From Cytophagia bacterium (GTDB taxonomy: Bacteria; Bacteroidota; Bacteroidia; Cytophagales; Cyclobacteriaceae): DNA of 11,394 bases. The notes under the pieces were generated by a model. That model was not told the DNA's origin. It saw nothing but the letters and a program-made list of their open reading frames with translations, and did no database searches. The stretch is from NCBI GenBank assembly GCA_013373005.1, contig JABXIP010000016.1:1-11394 (forward strand). The letters run 5' to 3'. The position numbers and the translations under genes are program-made. Below are positions 5,856 to 11,394 of this stretch, piece after piece (within the stretch, counting starts at the first letter, position 1; every line of letters starts with the position of its first letter).

Positions 5856-6204
5856 GAATGTTTAATGATGAATGTTTAAGGTTTAATGTATTGATGAGAA
5901 GCATAGAGCAGGAAAACCTGTCATTGCTTTTGAACCGATGAAGTATTGCCCCTTCAGGGGTTAGGGGTTGAAGGTTTAATGTGCTTAACCAGAGACTGCA
6001 GAGTTAGTGTCACTCATAGAGAGTAAGTGACTGAAGAGTCTCATTTTAAAAATTACAAATGAACAATTGCTCCCCGCACTGGGAGATCCTTTAAGAACGT
6101 CATCCTGAACTTGTTTCAGGATCTATTGAAGGACGGTTTAATCTATTTTAGAAGATTCCGAAACATCCCGATAATTATCGGGACGGAATGACGAACAAAA
6201 AAAT
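5856..6204. other. 349-nt spacer with dispersed repeats, no gene seen
   Basis: No credible ORF is present. Contents: GTTTAATG-type direct repeats near 5861-5889, a small hairpin at 5949-5960 followed by the 12-mer aggggttagggg (5956-5967) shared with 751-762, a copy of the 28-nt dispersed repeat (6098-6123) and a perfect palindrome (6166-6183). The spacer breaks the molybdenum cofactor block between moaE and sufS, so sufS may have its own promoter; no clear TAnnTTTG box was found close to its start. Confidence 0.65.
6098..6183. repeat. Dispersed repeat copy followed by perfect 18-nt palindrome
   Basis: 6098-6123 is a third copy of the CTGAACTTG...TTCAG repeat found at 4981-5043; it is a hairpin with arms atcctgaa (6102-6109) and ttcaggat (6115-6122). 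At 6166-6183 tcccgataattatcggga is a perfect palindrome. It is enclosed by a further weak pairing of GATTCCG (6154-6160) with CGGAATG (6184-6190). The pattern is typical of short non-autonomous repeats in Bacteroidota. Confidence 0.6.
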
Positions 6205-7422
6205 ATGAACATCAAATCAATCAAATCAGAGTTTCCAATTTTCAGGCAGAAAACGCCTGCAGGAACGGATTTGATTTATCTTGATAGCGCTTCATCTACC
6301 CAAAAGCCACAATCAGTTATCGATTCCATTACTGAGTTTTACTCAAGTCACTATGCCAATACAGGCAGAGCCAGCTACTGGCCAGCCACAGAATCTACCA
6401 GGCAAGTAGAGCAAGTAAGGAAGAATGTGCAGCAGTTCATCGGTGCCAAGTCTGAAACAGAAGTTGTGTTTACTTCTGGTACGACTGACTCCATTAATAA
6501 GCTGGCTAATTCGATCTTCAACTCTGACCTATGGAAAGGAAGGCAGATCATCGTTTCAGAAATGGAGCATCACGCCAATCTGGTTCCATGGCAAATTGAG
6601 GCTGAAAGGCATGGATTGAATCTGGTGGCTATTCCGTTGTTGGATAGCGGTGAATTGGATTTGGTGGCTTATAAAGAACTGCTAGAAAAGCCAACTGCCT
6701 TGGTTGCTATTACCGCTATTTCGAACGTTCTGGGAACGATAAATGATGTAAATAAGATATGCCGTTTAGCTAAGGCCGTTGGAGCCATAACCTTTGTAGA
6801 TGCTGCTCAATTGGCACCTTATGCTGGTGTGAATGTGGAGTATCTCTGTTGCGATTTCCTGAGCTTTTCAGGTCACAAGCTATATGGTCCAACCGGCATT
6901 GGTGTGCTTTACGGAAAGCAGGATTTACTCAATCAATTGCCCCCTTTTGCTTTTGGAGGCGGAATGATTACCGAGGTAGATATTGAGGGTTCTAGCTTCC
7001 GGGACAGTCCATTTAGGCATGAAGCAGGTACATTGAACATTGCGGGAATTATTGGTCTGGGTGCTGCTATTGACTTTGTTGAAGAAGTTGGTTTCGAAAC
7101 TATTCAGAGCCATGAGGATGAATTGACGATTGATTTGTTGAATCGACTGGCTGACATTGAAGGCCTTAAAATTCTGGGGGAGCAGGACAGGAGAGGGCCT
7201 TTGATTTCCTTTACCATTGATGGCCTACATCCACATGACTTGTCTACCTACCTGAATGAATCAGGCATCTGTGTCAGAGCAGGACACCACTGTGCTCAGC
7301 CATTGATGAAAAAGTATCAGATTCCAGCTTCTACCCGTGTTTCCTTCGGAGTTTATAATGATATGAATGATGTTGAGCAATTCATTAAAGCCCTAAAGGG
7401 CGCCTACGAATTCTTCCTATGA
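6205..7422 (+). CDS. sufS: Group II cysteine desulfurase, SufS type
   Basis: A complete 405-residue PLP enzyme of class V aminotransferase fold, the normal SufS length. Visible: DLIYLDSASSTQKP (residues 22-35), ANTGRASYWPATEST (51-65), the TSGTTDSIN loop (90-98), EHHANLVPW (121-129), VDAAQLAPY (198-206), SGHKLYGPTGIG with the PLP lysine K225 (222-233), and RAGHHCAQPLM with the catalytic C363 (358-368). The short loop around C363 and RAGHHCAQP define the SufS group. It converts cysteine to alanine and holds the sulfur as a persulfide. The gene overlaps sufU by four bases (ATGA). sufBCD and sufE, normally next to sufS, are not here; instead the upstream genes are molybdopterin genes, so this copy may serve cofactor sulfuration. 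ASYWPATEST stands where R-x-H-x-L-x-x-x-A/S-T is typical, a modest variation worth noting. Confidence 0.92.
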   Translation: MNIKSIKSEFPIFRQKTPAGTDLIYLDSASSTQKPQSVIDSITEFYSSHYANTGRASYWPATESTRQVEQVRKNVQQFIGAKSETEVVFTSGTTDSINKLANSIFNSDLWKGRQIIVSEMEHHANLVPWQIEAERHGLNLVAIPLLDSGELDLVAYKELLEKPTALVAITAISNVLGTINDVNKICRLAKAVGAITFVDAAQLAPYAGVNVEYLCCDFLSFSGHKLYGPTGIGVLYGKQDLLNQLPPFAFGGGMITEVDIEGSSFRDSPFRHEAGTLNIAGIIGLGAAIDFVEEVGFETIQSHEDELTIDLLNRLADIEGLKILGEQDRRGPLISFTIDGLHPHDLSTYLNESGICVRAGHHCAQPLMKKYQIPASTRVSFGVYNDMNDVEQFIKALKGAYEFFL

Positions 7423-7877
7423 ACGACAGACTTAAATCGCTTTATCAAACTGTAATTCTAACCAAGGCTAAGGACAAAAAGTTTGTAGGTCAGCTGGAAA
7501 GCTATACTCATTCGATAACAGCTTACAACCCCCTATGTGGTGATAAATATGAACTACAAATAATTGTTGAAGATGATGTGGTTAAGTCATTGAAATACAA
7601 TGGTTCAGGTTGTTCTATTTCAAAGGCTTCAACTACCGTTTTGTGTGAGAAACTGGAAGGTTGTAATGCTCAGCAAGTATTAAGTGGAATTGCAGAGTTT
7701 ATGGAGATTGTAGATTCCGATGCTTCAAGAAATGCTGAGGAAATTACCAAGAATGAAGAGCTATTGGCCTTTGCTGCTGCCCGTGAATTTCCTGAGAGAA
7801 AAAGCTGTGCAGATTTATCGTGGAAAGAGCTTCAGAAGCAATTCAATCAACTGTTTCCGTATCATTCAAAGGAATGA
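7419..7877 (+). CDS. sufU: SufU-type (IscU-like) zinc sulfurtransferase
   Basis: A complete 152-residue IscU-fold protein. The ligand set is intact: YNPLCGD with C40 and D42, GSGCSISKAS with C65, and ERKSCADLSW with C130. Together with the insertion between the second and third ligand blocks this is the SufU pattern, in which a zinc ion is bound by Cys-Asp-Cys-Cys and sulfur is received from SufS by a ligand exchange (known for Bacillus subtilis SufU), rather than the cluster scaffold IscU/NifU. The start ATG overlaps the sufS stop (ATGA), as in classical sufS-sufU pairs. Most Bacteroidota are expected to use SufE with SufS in sufBCDSE, so a SufS-SufU pair here may be a second, specialised system. 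Its last 35 nt overlap the oppositely oriented ppx gene. Confidence 0.85.
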   Translation: MNDRLKSLYQTVILTKAKDKKFVGQLESYTHSITAYNPLCGDKYELQIIVEDDVVKSLKYNGSGCSISKASTTVLCEKLEGCNAQQVLSGIAEFMEIVDSDASRNAEEITKNEELLAFAAAREFPERKSCADLSWKELQKQFNQLFPYHSKE

Positions 7878-8760
7878 GACTTTGCTTCACGTGTTTCTCA
7901 AAAAGCATGTGCATGATTCCGTCTTTCAACCCCACATCAGGCACTTGAATTCTTTGTATGTTAGCAGACTTCATGGCATGGAGGTAAATATCTGAAGCTG
8001 GCAGAATCACATCCGCTCTATCGGGATTAAGGTGAAGTTTGAATATTCTTTCCTCCAAGGTATGGCTAGCCAAGTGCTTCTGTACTTCAAGAATTGACTC
8101 AATTCGCATTACTCTTAGCTTGGATCGAGTGCCGGAAAGCTCATAAATCTTGCTGATGTTTCCTCCTGTACCGACAGCTGTAATACTGCCTCTATGGCCA
8201 GCAATTTGTGCTTCAATCCATTGACTCATTCGCTTTAGAACAGCCTTATTAGAGGTGTTTTCTATGGTTCTTACTGAGCCTATTTTAAAAGACTCTGATT
8301 TGATCTTTTGACCGTCCTTAATCACATTAAGCTCGGTGCTTCCACCTCCCACATCAATGTGCATAAATGTGCCTTTTCCGAGCTTTTCCATCACTACACG
8401 GTTGATCAGCTCAGCTTCTCTTTCACCGCTGATGATGTTGATTTTGAGACCCATTAGTTCTTTTACTTTCTGAACTATCTCTCGTCCATTTTGAGCCTCT
8501 CTCATAGCCGATGTAGCACAGGCATAGTACTGATCTACTTCATAGAGGTCTATAAGAATCTTGAAAGCGTTCATCAGTCTTATGAACTTGTCTTCTGACT
8601 TAGAGGCTATCTTCTTGAGTTTGAAAACATCCTGTCCAAGTCGAAGTGGAAAACGAACATATTCCAGTCTTTTGAAGTACTGCTGACCGTCATAGGTCAT
8701 TACATTGGTTACCTGAAAACGTATGGCATTGGAGCCAATATCAATGGCGGCTAACTTCAT
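7843..8760 (-). CDS. Ppx/GppA-family phosphatase
   Basis: A complete 305-residue protein of the ASKHA (actin-like ATPase) superfold, ATG at 8760-8758. Family signatures: phosphate-1 loop AAIDIGSNAIRFQV (residues 4-17), CATSAMREAQNG (81-92), ISGEREAELI (109-118), phosphate-2 loop IDVGGGSTEL (134-143), AVGTGGNISKIY (196-207), ILPASDIYLHAM (253-264) and VPDVGLKDGIMHML (273-286). It is about the length of the short Ppx/GppA form, consisting of the two-domain core without the C-terminal HD-like domain of E. coli Ppx. Such proteins hydrolyse polyphosphate or pppGpp in the cytoplasm; which one cannot be told here, and no polyphosphate kinase gene is in view. It is convergent with sufU (35-nt overlap) and divergent from the SAM riboswitch-metH unit. 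Confidence 0.88.
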   Translation of the reverse strand: MKLAAIDIGSNAIRFQVTNVMTYDGQQYFKRLEYVRFPLRLGQDVFKLKKIASKSEDKFIRLMNAFKILIDLYEVDQYYACATSAMREAQNGREIVQKVKELMGLKINIISGEREAELINRVVMEKLGKGTFMHIDVGGGSTELNVIKDGQKIKSESFKIGSVRTIENTSNKAVLKRMSQWIEAQIAGHRGSITAVGTGGNISKIYELSGTRSKLRVMRIESILEVQKHLASHTLEERIFKLHLNPDRADVILPASDIYLHAMKSANIQRIQVPDVGLKDGIMHMLFEKHVKQSLIPLNDTETVD

Positions 8761-8836
8761 CGATTCGAATTTACATGCAAATCAGTGCTTTTACTAGTGC
8801 ATCGATATTTCTATTATTTAAACTGTTTATTCCTTA

Positions 8837-8855
8837 AACTTTCATTTACTTTGCA
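8837..8855 (+). promoter_or_regulatory. Possible promoter for the SAM riboswitch-metH transcript
   Basis: TTACTTTGC (8846-8854) resembles the Bacteroidota -7 box TAnnTTTG with one mismatch. A start about 7 nt later would fall right at the first bases of riboswitch stem P1 (8859), which is the expected arrangement. A -33 TTTG-like element is only weakly present in the TTTATTCC region near 8826. Confidence 0.35.
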
Positions 8856-8856
8856 T

Positions 8857-8962
8857 TGCTTATCAAGAAAGACGGAGGGACTAGGCCCGAAGATGTCTTA
8901 GCAACCTGGGTAATACCTGGTGCTAATTCCTAGCTCCGAGCATTCGGAGAAAAGATGAGAAG
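8857..8962 (+). ncRNA. SAM-I (S-box) riboswitch
   Basis: The aptamer shows the S-box core in order: P1 left arm CTTATC (8859-8864), P2 AAGAC/GTCTT (8869-8873 with 8895-8899) enclosing the kink-turn and pseudoknot part GGAGGGACTAGGCCCGA, then TAGCAACC, a P3 stem ACCTGG...CCTGGT, the SAM-contact segment GGTGCTAATTCC (8919-8930), P4 CTCCGA/TCGGAG (8934-8939 with 8944-8949), and P1 right arm GATGAG (8954-8959). It lies 40 nt upstream of the homocysteine methyltransferase half of metH, matching known S-box targets in methionine synthesis. High SAM should reduce expression. No terminator hairpin with a T-tract is seen in 8963-9001, so control may be at translation or by another element. Confidence 0.95.
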
Positions 8963-9001
8963 AACCCTTCCCAATTTCTCGGTGAGCCTAAATTTCTAAA
9001 C

Positions 9002-10024
9002 ATGGCTTACAACATAGAGGAAATACTCAAAGATAGAATACTGGTTTTGGATGGTGCCATGGGCACGATGATTCAACGTCATCCACTCACGGAGGAAGAC
9101 TTCAGAGGTGATAAGTTCAAAGATCATCCATATTCATTGAAAGGAAACAATGATCTGCTTTCCATCACAAGGCCAGACATCATCAAGGATATTCATAGAT
9201 TATATTTTGAGGCAGGAGCTGATATCGTTGAAACCAATACTTTTAGTGGAACTACAATCGCTCAGGCTGATTATCACTTGGAAGATGTTGTTTATGACAT
9301 CAATTTCGAATCGGCCAAAATTGCCAGGGAAGTTGCGGATGAAATAACTGCTAAAGAGCCTGAAAAGCCTAGGTTTGTGGCGGGATCAATAGGGCCAACC
9401 AACAGAACGGCATCCATTTCTCCGGATGTGAATGACCCCGGGTATCGTGCAGTTACATTTGATAATCTGGTAGAAGCATATGAAGGACAAGTTGCTGCAC
9501 TCATCGAGGGTGGGGTAGATATTCTCCTTGTTGAAACCATTTTCGACACGCTCAATGCCAAGGCCGCTTTATTTGCTATAGAAAATGTATTCGATCAAAA
9601 AGGGATCACATTGCCCATTATGGTATCCGGTACCATTACAGACGCTAGTGGAAGAACACTTTCTGGTCAGACTACGGAGGCATTTTTGATATCTGTTTCT
9701 CATATTCCAATTCTTTCTATTGGTCTGAACTGTGCCTTAGGTGCGGCTCAATTGCGTCCATATTTAGAAACGCTTTCAGATAAAGCTCCTTTCCATACCA
9801 GTGCACATCCAAATGCCGGTCTTCCCAATGAGTTTGGCCTATATGATCAGACACCAGAAGAAATGGCTGCCCAAGTAGGGGACTTCTTGAAAAATGGATT
9901 TCTTAATATAGTTGGAGGATGTTGTGGAACAACTCCCGACCACATCAGGCTAATTGCTGAAGAAGCCGCGAAATATTCACCAAGAATGGTCGATAGTCTA
10001 TTGACCATAGTCGATAGAGAGTAA
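9002..10024 (+). CDS. metH: Methionine synthase, homocysteine-binding half (split MetH, part 1)
   Basis: A 340-residue protein consisting of one homocysteine S-methyltransferase barrel. Signatures: RILVLDGAMGTMIQ (residues 12-25), GADIVETNTFSGT (72-84), FVAGSIGPTN (125-134), ILLVETIFDTLNAKAA (174-189), GLNCALGA (241-248) and GGCCGTTPDHI (305-315). The zinc ligands C244, C307 and C308 correspond to C247, C310 and C311 of E. coli MetH. The E. coli enzyme continues in one chain into the folate domain; here the gene stops at the inter-domain linker, and the rest is encoded from 10433. Such splitting is common in Bacteroidota. The last 13 or so residues (MVDSLLTIVDRE) are encoded by the repeat 9986-10017, so the original C-terminus was probably replaced by an insertion. 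Regulated by the SAM-I riboswitch upstream. Confidence 0.92.
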   Translation: MAYNIEEILKDRILVLDGAMGTMIQRHPLTEEDFRGDKFKDHPYSLKGNNDLLSITRPDIIKDIHRLYFEAGADIVETNTFSGTTIAQADYHLEDVVYDINFESAKIAREVADEITAKEPEKPRFVAGSIGPTNRTASISPDVNDPGYRAVTFDNLVEAYEGQVAALIEGGVDILLVETIFDTLNAKAALFAIENVFDQKGITLPIMVSGTITDASGRTLSGQTTEAFLISVSHIPILSIGLNCALGAAQLRPYLETLSDKAPFHTSAHPNAGLPNEFGLYDQTPEEMAAQVGDFLKNGFLNIVGGCCGTTPDHIRLIAEEAAKYSPRMVDSLLTIVDRE

Positions 10025-10420
10025 CAATAAACACTAGAAATATGGCATTCAAATTTGAACAACTTAGAATTTGGCAGAAGGCCTTGGATTTGACAGCAGA
10101 AATCAGTGGTCTGGCAAGGTCATTTCCTAAAGAAGAAAAATTTAATCTGAGCTCTCAAATCAAAAGAGCAGGAGACTCTGTAGCATTGAATATTGCTGAA
10201 GGAAGTACTGGTCAATCTGATAAAGAATTCAATAGATTCTTGGGGATAGCACTTCGATCAGCAATTGAAGTGGTTGGATGTTTATTCATCGGACACCGAA
10301 GAAGCATTATATCTGATTCGGACTTTCAGAGGTTTTATAATGAAGAGACTGAGCTAATCAAGATGATTCAGGCTTTAAGAAATACACTAAACTAACCATG
10401 GACTATCGTCTATCGACCAT
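9986..10420 (+). mobile_element. Probable inserted four-helix-bundle unit with 23-nt inverted ends
   Basis: Left arm 9986-10008 and right arm 10398-10420 are inverted repeats matching at 19 of 23 positions (shared core ATGGTCGATAG and CCAT). The left arm is itself almost palindromic (ATGGTCGATAG-T-CTATTGACCAT, one G-T pair) and GTCGATAG is repeated at 9989-9996 and 10010-10017. The unit encloses only the four-helix-bundle gene and lies between two genes that are usually adjacent. This recalls intervening sequences in 23S rRNA of Leptospira and others, which encode S23-type four-helix proteins within an inverted repeat stem. No transposase is present, so movement would depend on other machinery. 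Confidence 0.5.
10042..10395 (+). CDS. Four-helix-bundle protein (S23/IVP, TIGR02436-like)
   Basis: A complete 117-residue, all-helical protein, the typical length. Family signs: an N-terminal FEQLRIWQKALDLTAEI (residues 5-21), FNLSSQIKRAGDSVALNIAEGS (34-55) with the family's hallmark NIAEG, and EFNRFLGIALRSAIEVVGCL (62-81). The family was named from proteins encoded in 23S rRNA intervening sequences and called ribosomal protein S23, but it is not a true ribosomal protein; relatives include Avd of diversity-generating retroelements, which forms a pentameric basic barrel. No reverse transcriptase or template repeat is present here. The usual A-x-G-S block reads ALRS, a small divergence. It sits 17 nt after metH part 1 and 37 nt before part 2, enclosed by inverted repeats. 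Function in this place is unknown. Confidence 0.85.
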   Translation: MAFKFEQLRIWQKALDLTAEISGLARSFPKEEKFNLSSQIKRAGDSVALNIAEGSTGQSDKEFNRFLGIALRSAIEVVGCLFIGHRRSIISDSDFQRFYNEETELIKMIQALRNTLN

Positions 10421-10432
10421 CGACCTTATAAT

Positions 10433-11394
10433 ATGAGTCAAGTTACCCTAAGACTGTCAGGCCTTGAGCCACTAATTGTTACCCCAGAAAGCAACTTTGT
10501 CAATGTTGGCGAAAGAACTAACGTAACTGGTTCAAGACGTTTCGCCAGACTCATCAAAGAAGAGAAGTATGATGAGGCATTAGAAATTGCCCGTGATCAA
10601 GTTGAAGGAGGTGCACAAATTCTGGATGTCAATATGGATGAAGGTATGCTCGATGGTAAAGCAGCCATGATCAAATTCCTTAATTTGATTGCAGCTGAGC
10701 CGGATATTGCCAGAATTCCTATCATGATCGATTCATCCAAATGGGAGATTATTGAGGCTGGATTGAAATGTATTCAAGGCAAAGGAGTGGTAAACTCAAT
10801 CTCCCTGAAAGAAGGAGAAGAAGCTTTCATGGATCATGCCAAGAAAATTAAACGCTATGGTGCAGCTACTGTAGTAATGGCTTTCGATGAAAAAGGTCAG
10901 GCAGACTCTTATGAAAGAAGAATTGAAATCTGTAAAAGGTCTTATGATATACTGGTAGAAAAAGTAGGCTTCCCTAAAGAAGATATCATCTTCGACCCTA
11001 ACATATTCCCTGTAGCTACTGGAATAGATGAGCATAATAGCAATGCTGTCGATTTCTTCAGAGCTACCAAATGGATTAGAACTAACCTGCCTGGAGCCCA
11101 CGTGAGCGGGGGTGTTAGTAACGTCTCTTTCTCTTTTAGAGGGAATGACCCTGTTCGCGAAGCCATGCACTCTGCATTCCTTTATCATGCTATCAAAGAA
11201 GGTATGGATATGGGGATTGTGAATCCGGCTATGCTAGAGGTCTACGATGACATTCCGAAGGAATTATTGGAGAGGGTGGAAGATGTGCTTTTGAATAGAA
11301 GAGATGACGCCACAGAAAGACTACTTGAATTCGCTGAAACGGTAAAAGGTGCAGGAAAAACTCTGGTAAAAGATGATACTTGGAGAAAGGAATC
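10433..11394 (+). CDS. metH: Methionine synthase, folate-binding and following domains (split MetH, part 2), 5' part
   Basis: Open from ATG at 10433 to the window edge, 320 complete codons, no stop seen. The protein starts MSQVTLRLSGLEPLIVTPES and aligns with E. coli MetH from the linker before the pterin-binding barrel. Signatures: NVGERTNVTGSRRF (about residues 24-37), NMDEGMLDG, IMIDSSKWEIIEAGLKCIQG, NSISLKEGEE, MAFDEKGQA, DPNIFPVATGI, SGGVSNVSFSFRGNDPVREAMH and ILNRRDDATERLLEFAE near the edge, where the cobalamin-binding cap begins. It binds methyltetrahydrofolate and should be followed outside the window by the B12 and SAM-activation domains. It must act with part 1 in trans. Start choice: the ATG directly precedes the first homologous residues and follows the right inverted repeat by 12 nt. 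Expression probably depends on the SAM-I riboswitch transcript. Confidence 0.93.
   Translation, partial: MSQVTLRLSGLEPLIVTPESNFVNVGERTNVTGSRRFARLIKEEKYDEALEIARDQVEGGAQILDVNMDEGMLDGKAAMIKFLNLIAAEPDIARIPIMIDSSKWEIIEAGLKCIQGKGVVNSISLKEGEEAFMDHAKKIKRYGAATVVMAFDEKGQADSYERRIEICKRSYDILVEKVGFPKEDIIFDPNIFPVATGIDEHNSNAVDFFRATKWIRTNLPGAHVSGGVSNVSFSFRGNDPVREAMHSAFLYHAIKEGMDMGIVNPAMLEVYDDIPKELLERVEDVLLNRRDDATERLLEFAETVKGAGKTLVKDDTWRKE

Noticed and set aside
10042..10395. Diversity-generating retroelement (Avd-like accessory protein)
   Set aside because: No reverse transcriptase, template repeat or variable repeat is present in the window; the inverted-repeat context fits an IVS-like unit better.
10024..10433. 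Frameshift or pseudogene explanation for the divided metH
   Set aside because: Both parts have proper starts and stops at the natural domain linker, key residues are intact, and split MetH is common in Bacteroidota.
10796..11188. Minus-strand ORFs opposite metH part 2
   Set aside because: They are shadows of a strongly conserved coding region on the plus strand.
1..11394. Insertion sequences, tRNAs, rRNAs, CRISPR arrays, integrase genes
   Set aside because: No transposase or tyrosine recombinase motifs, cloverleaf structures or regularly spaced repeats were found on either strand.

Overview
The window looks like a Bacteroidota chromosome, most likely a Cytophagales-type marine or soil bacterium. 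Supporting signs are moderate GC, AT-rich leaders without obvious Shine-Dalgarno sequences, a MetH split into two ORFs, a MoeB-rhodanese fusion, and intergenic spacers full of palindromic dispersed repeats of the kind common in that phylum. The genus cannot be told from the sequence.

Layout. Positions 1-374 hold the 3' end of an M23-type metallopeptidase gene. Positions 375-850 are a gene-free, hairpin-rich spacer between convergent genes. Positions 851-3120 form a minus-strand block of small accessory genes: a DUF1801 protein, a zinc-ribbon protein with an uncharacterised 274-residue partner, and a DUF1330 protein. These are separated by about 125-130 nt imperfect palindromes that resemble integron attC sites, so the block may be a small cassette array without an integrase.

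Positions 3240-7877 are a plus-strand molybdenum cofactor block: mocA, moeB fused to rhodanese, moaD, moaE, sufS and sufU. The first two genes overlap, moaD/moaE overlap, and sufS/sufU overlap; the pairs are separated by repeat-filled spacers. Read together they encode a complete sulfur route: SufS and SufU could deliver persulfide sulfur to the rhodanese domain of MoeB-R, which activates and thiocarboxylates MoaD for MoaE, and MocA later attaches a nucleotide to the cofactor. The link from SufS/SufU to molybdopterin is inferred from gene order.

Positions 7843-8760 (minus) encode a Ppx/GppA phosphatase that overlaps sufU tail to tail. From about 8857 a SAM-I riboswitch leads into split methionine synthase: the homocysteine-binding half (9002-10024), then a four-helix-bundle (S23/IVP-like) gene flanked by 23-nt inverted repeats, then the folate-binding half (from 10433, running off the window). 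The four-helix-bundle unit looks like an insertion between the two metH genes, and its left repeat now encodes the C-terminus of the first one.

The points of most interest are the attC-like array with its unknown two-gene module, the sulfur-relay gene neighbourhood, and the insertion between the metH halves. No tRNA, rRNA, CRISPR array, transposase or integrase gene was seen.
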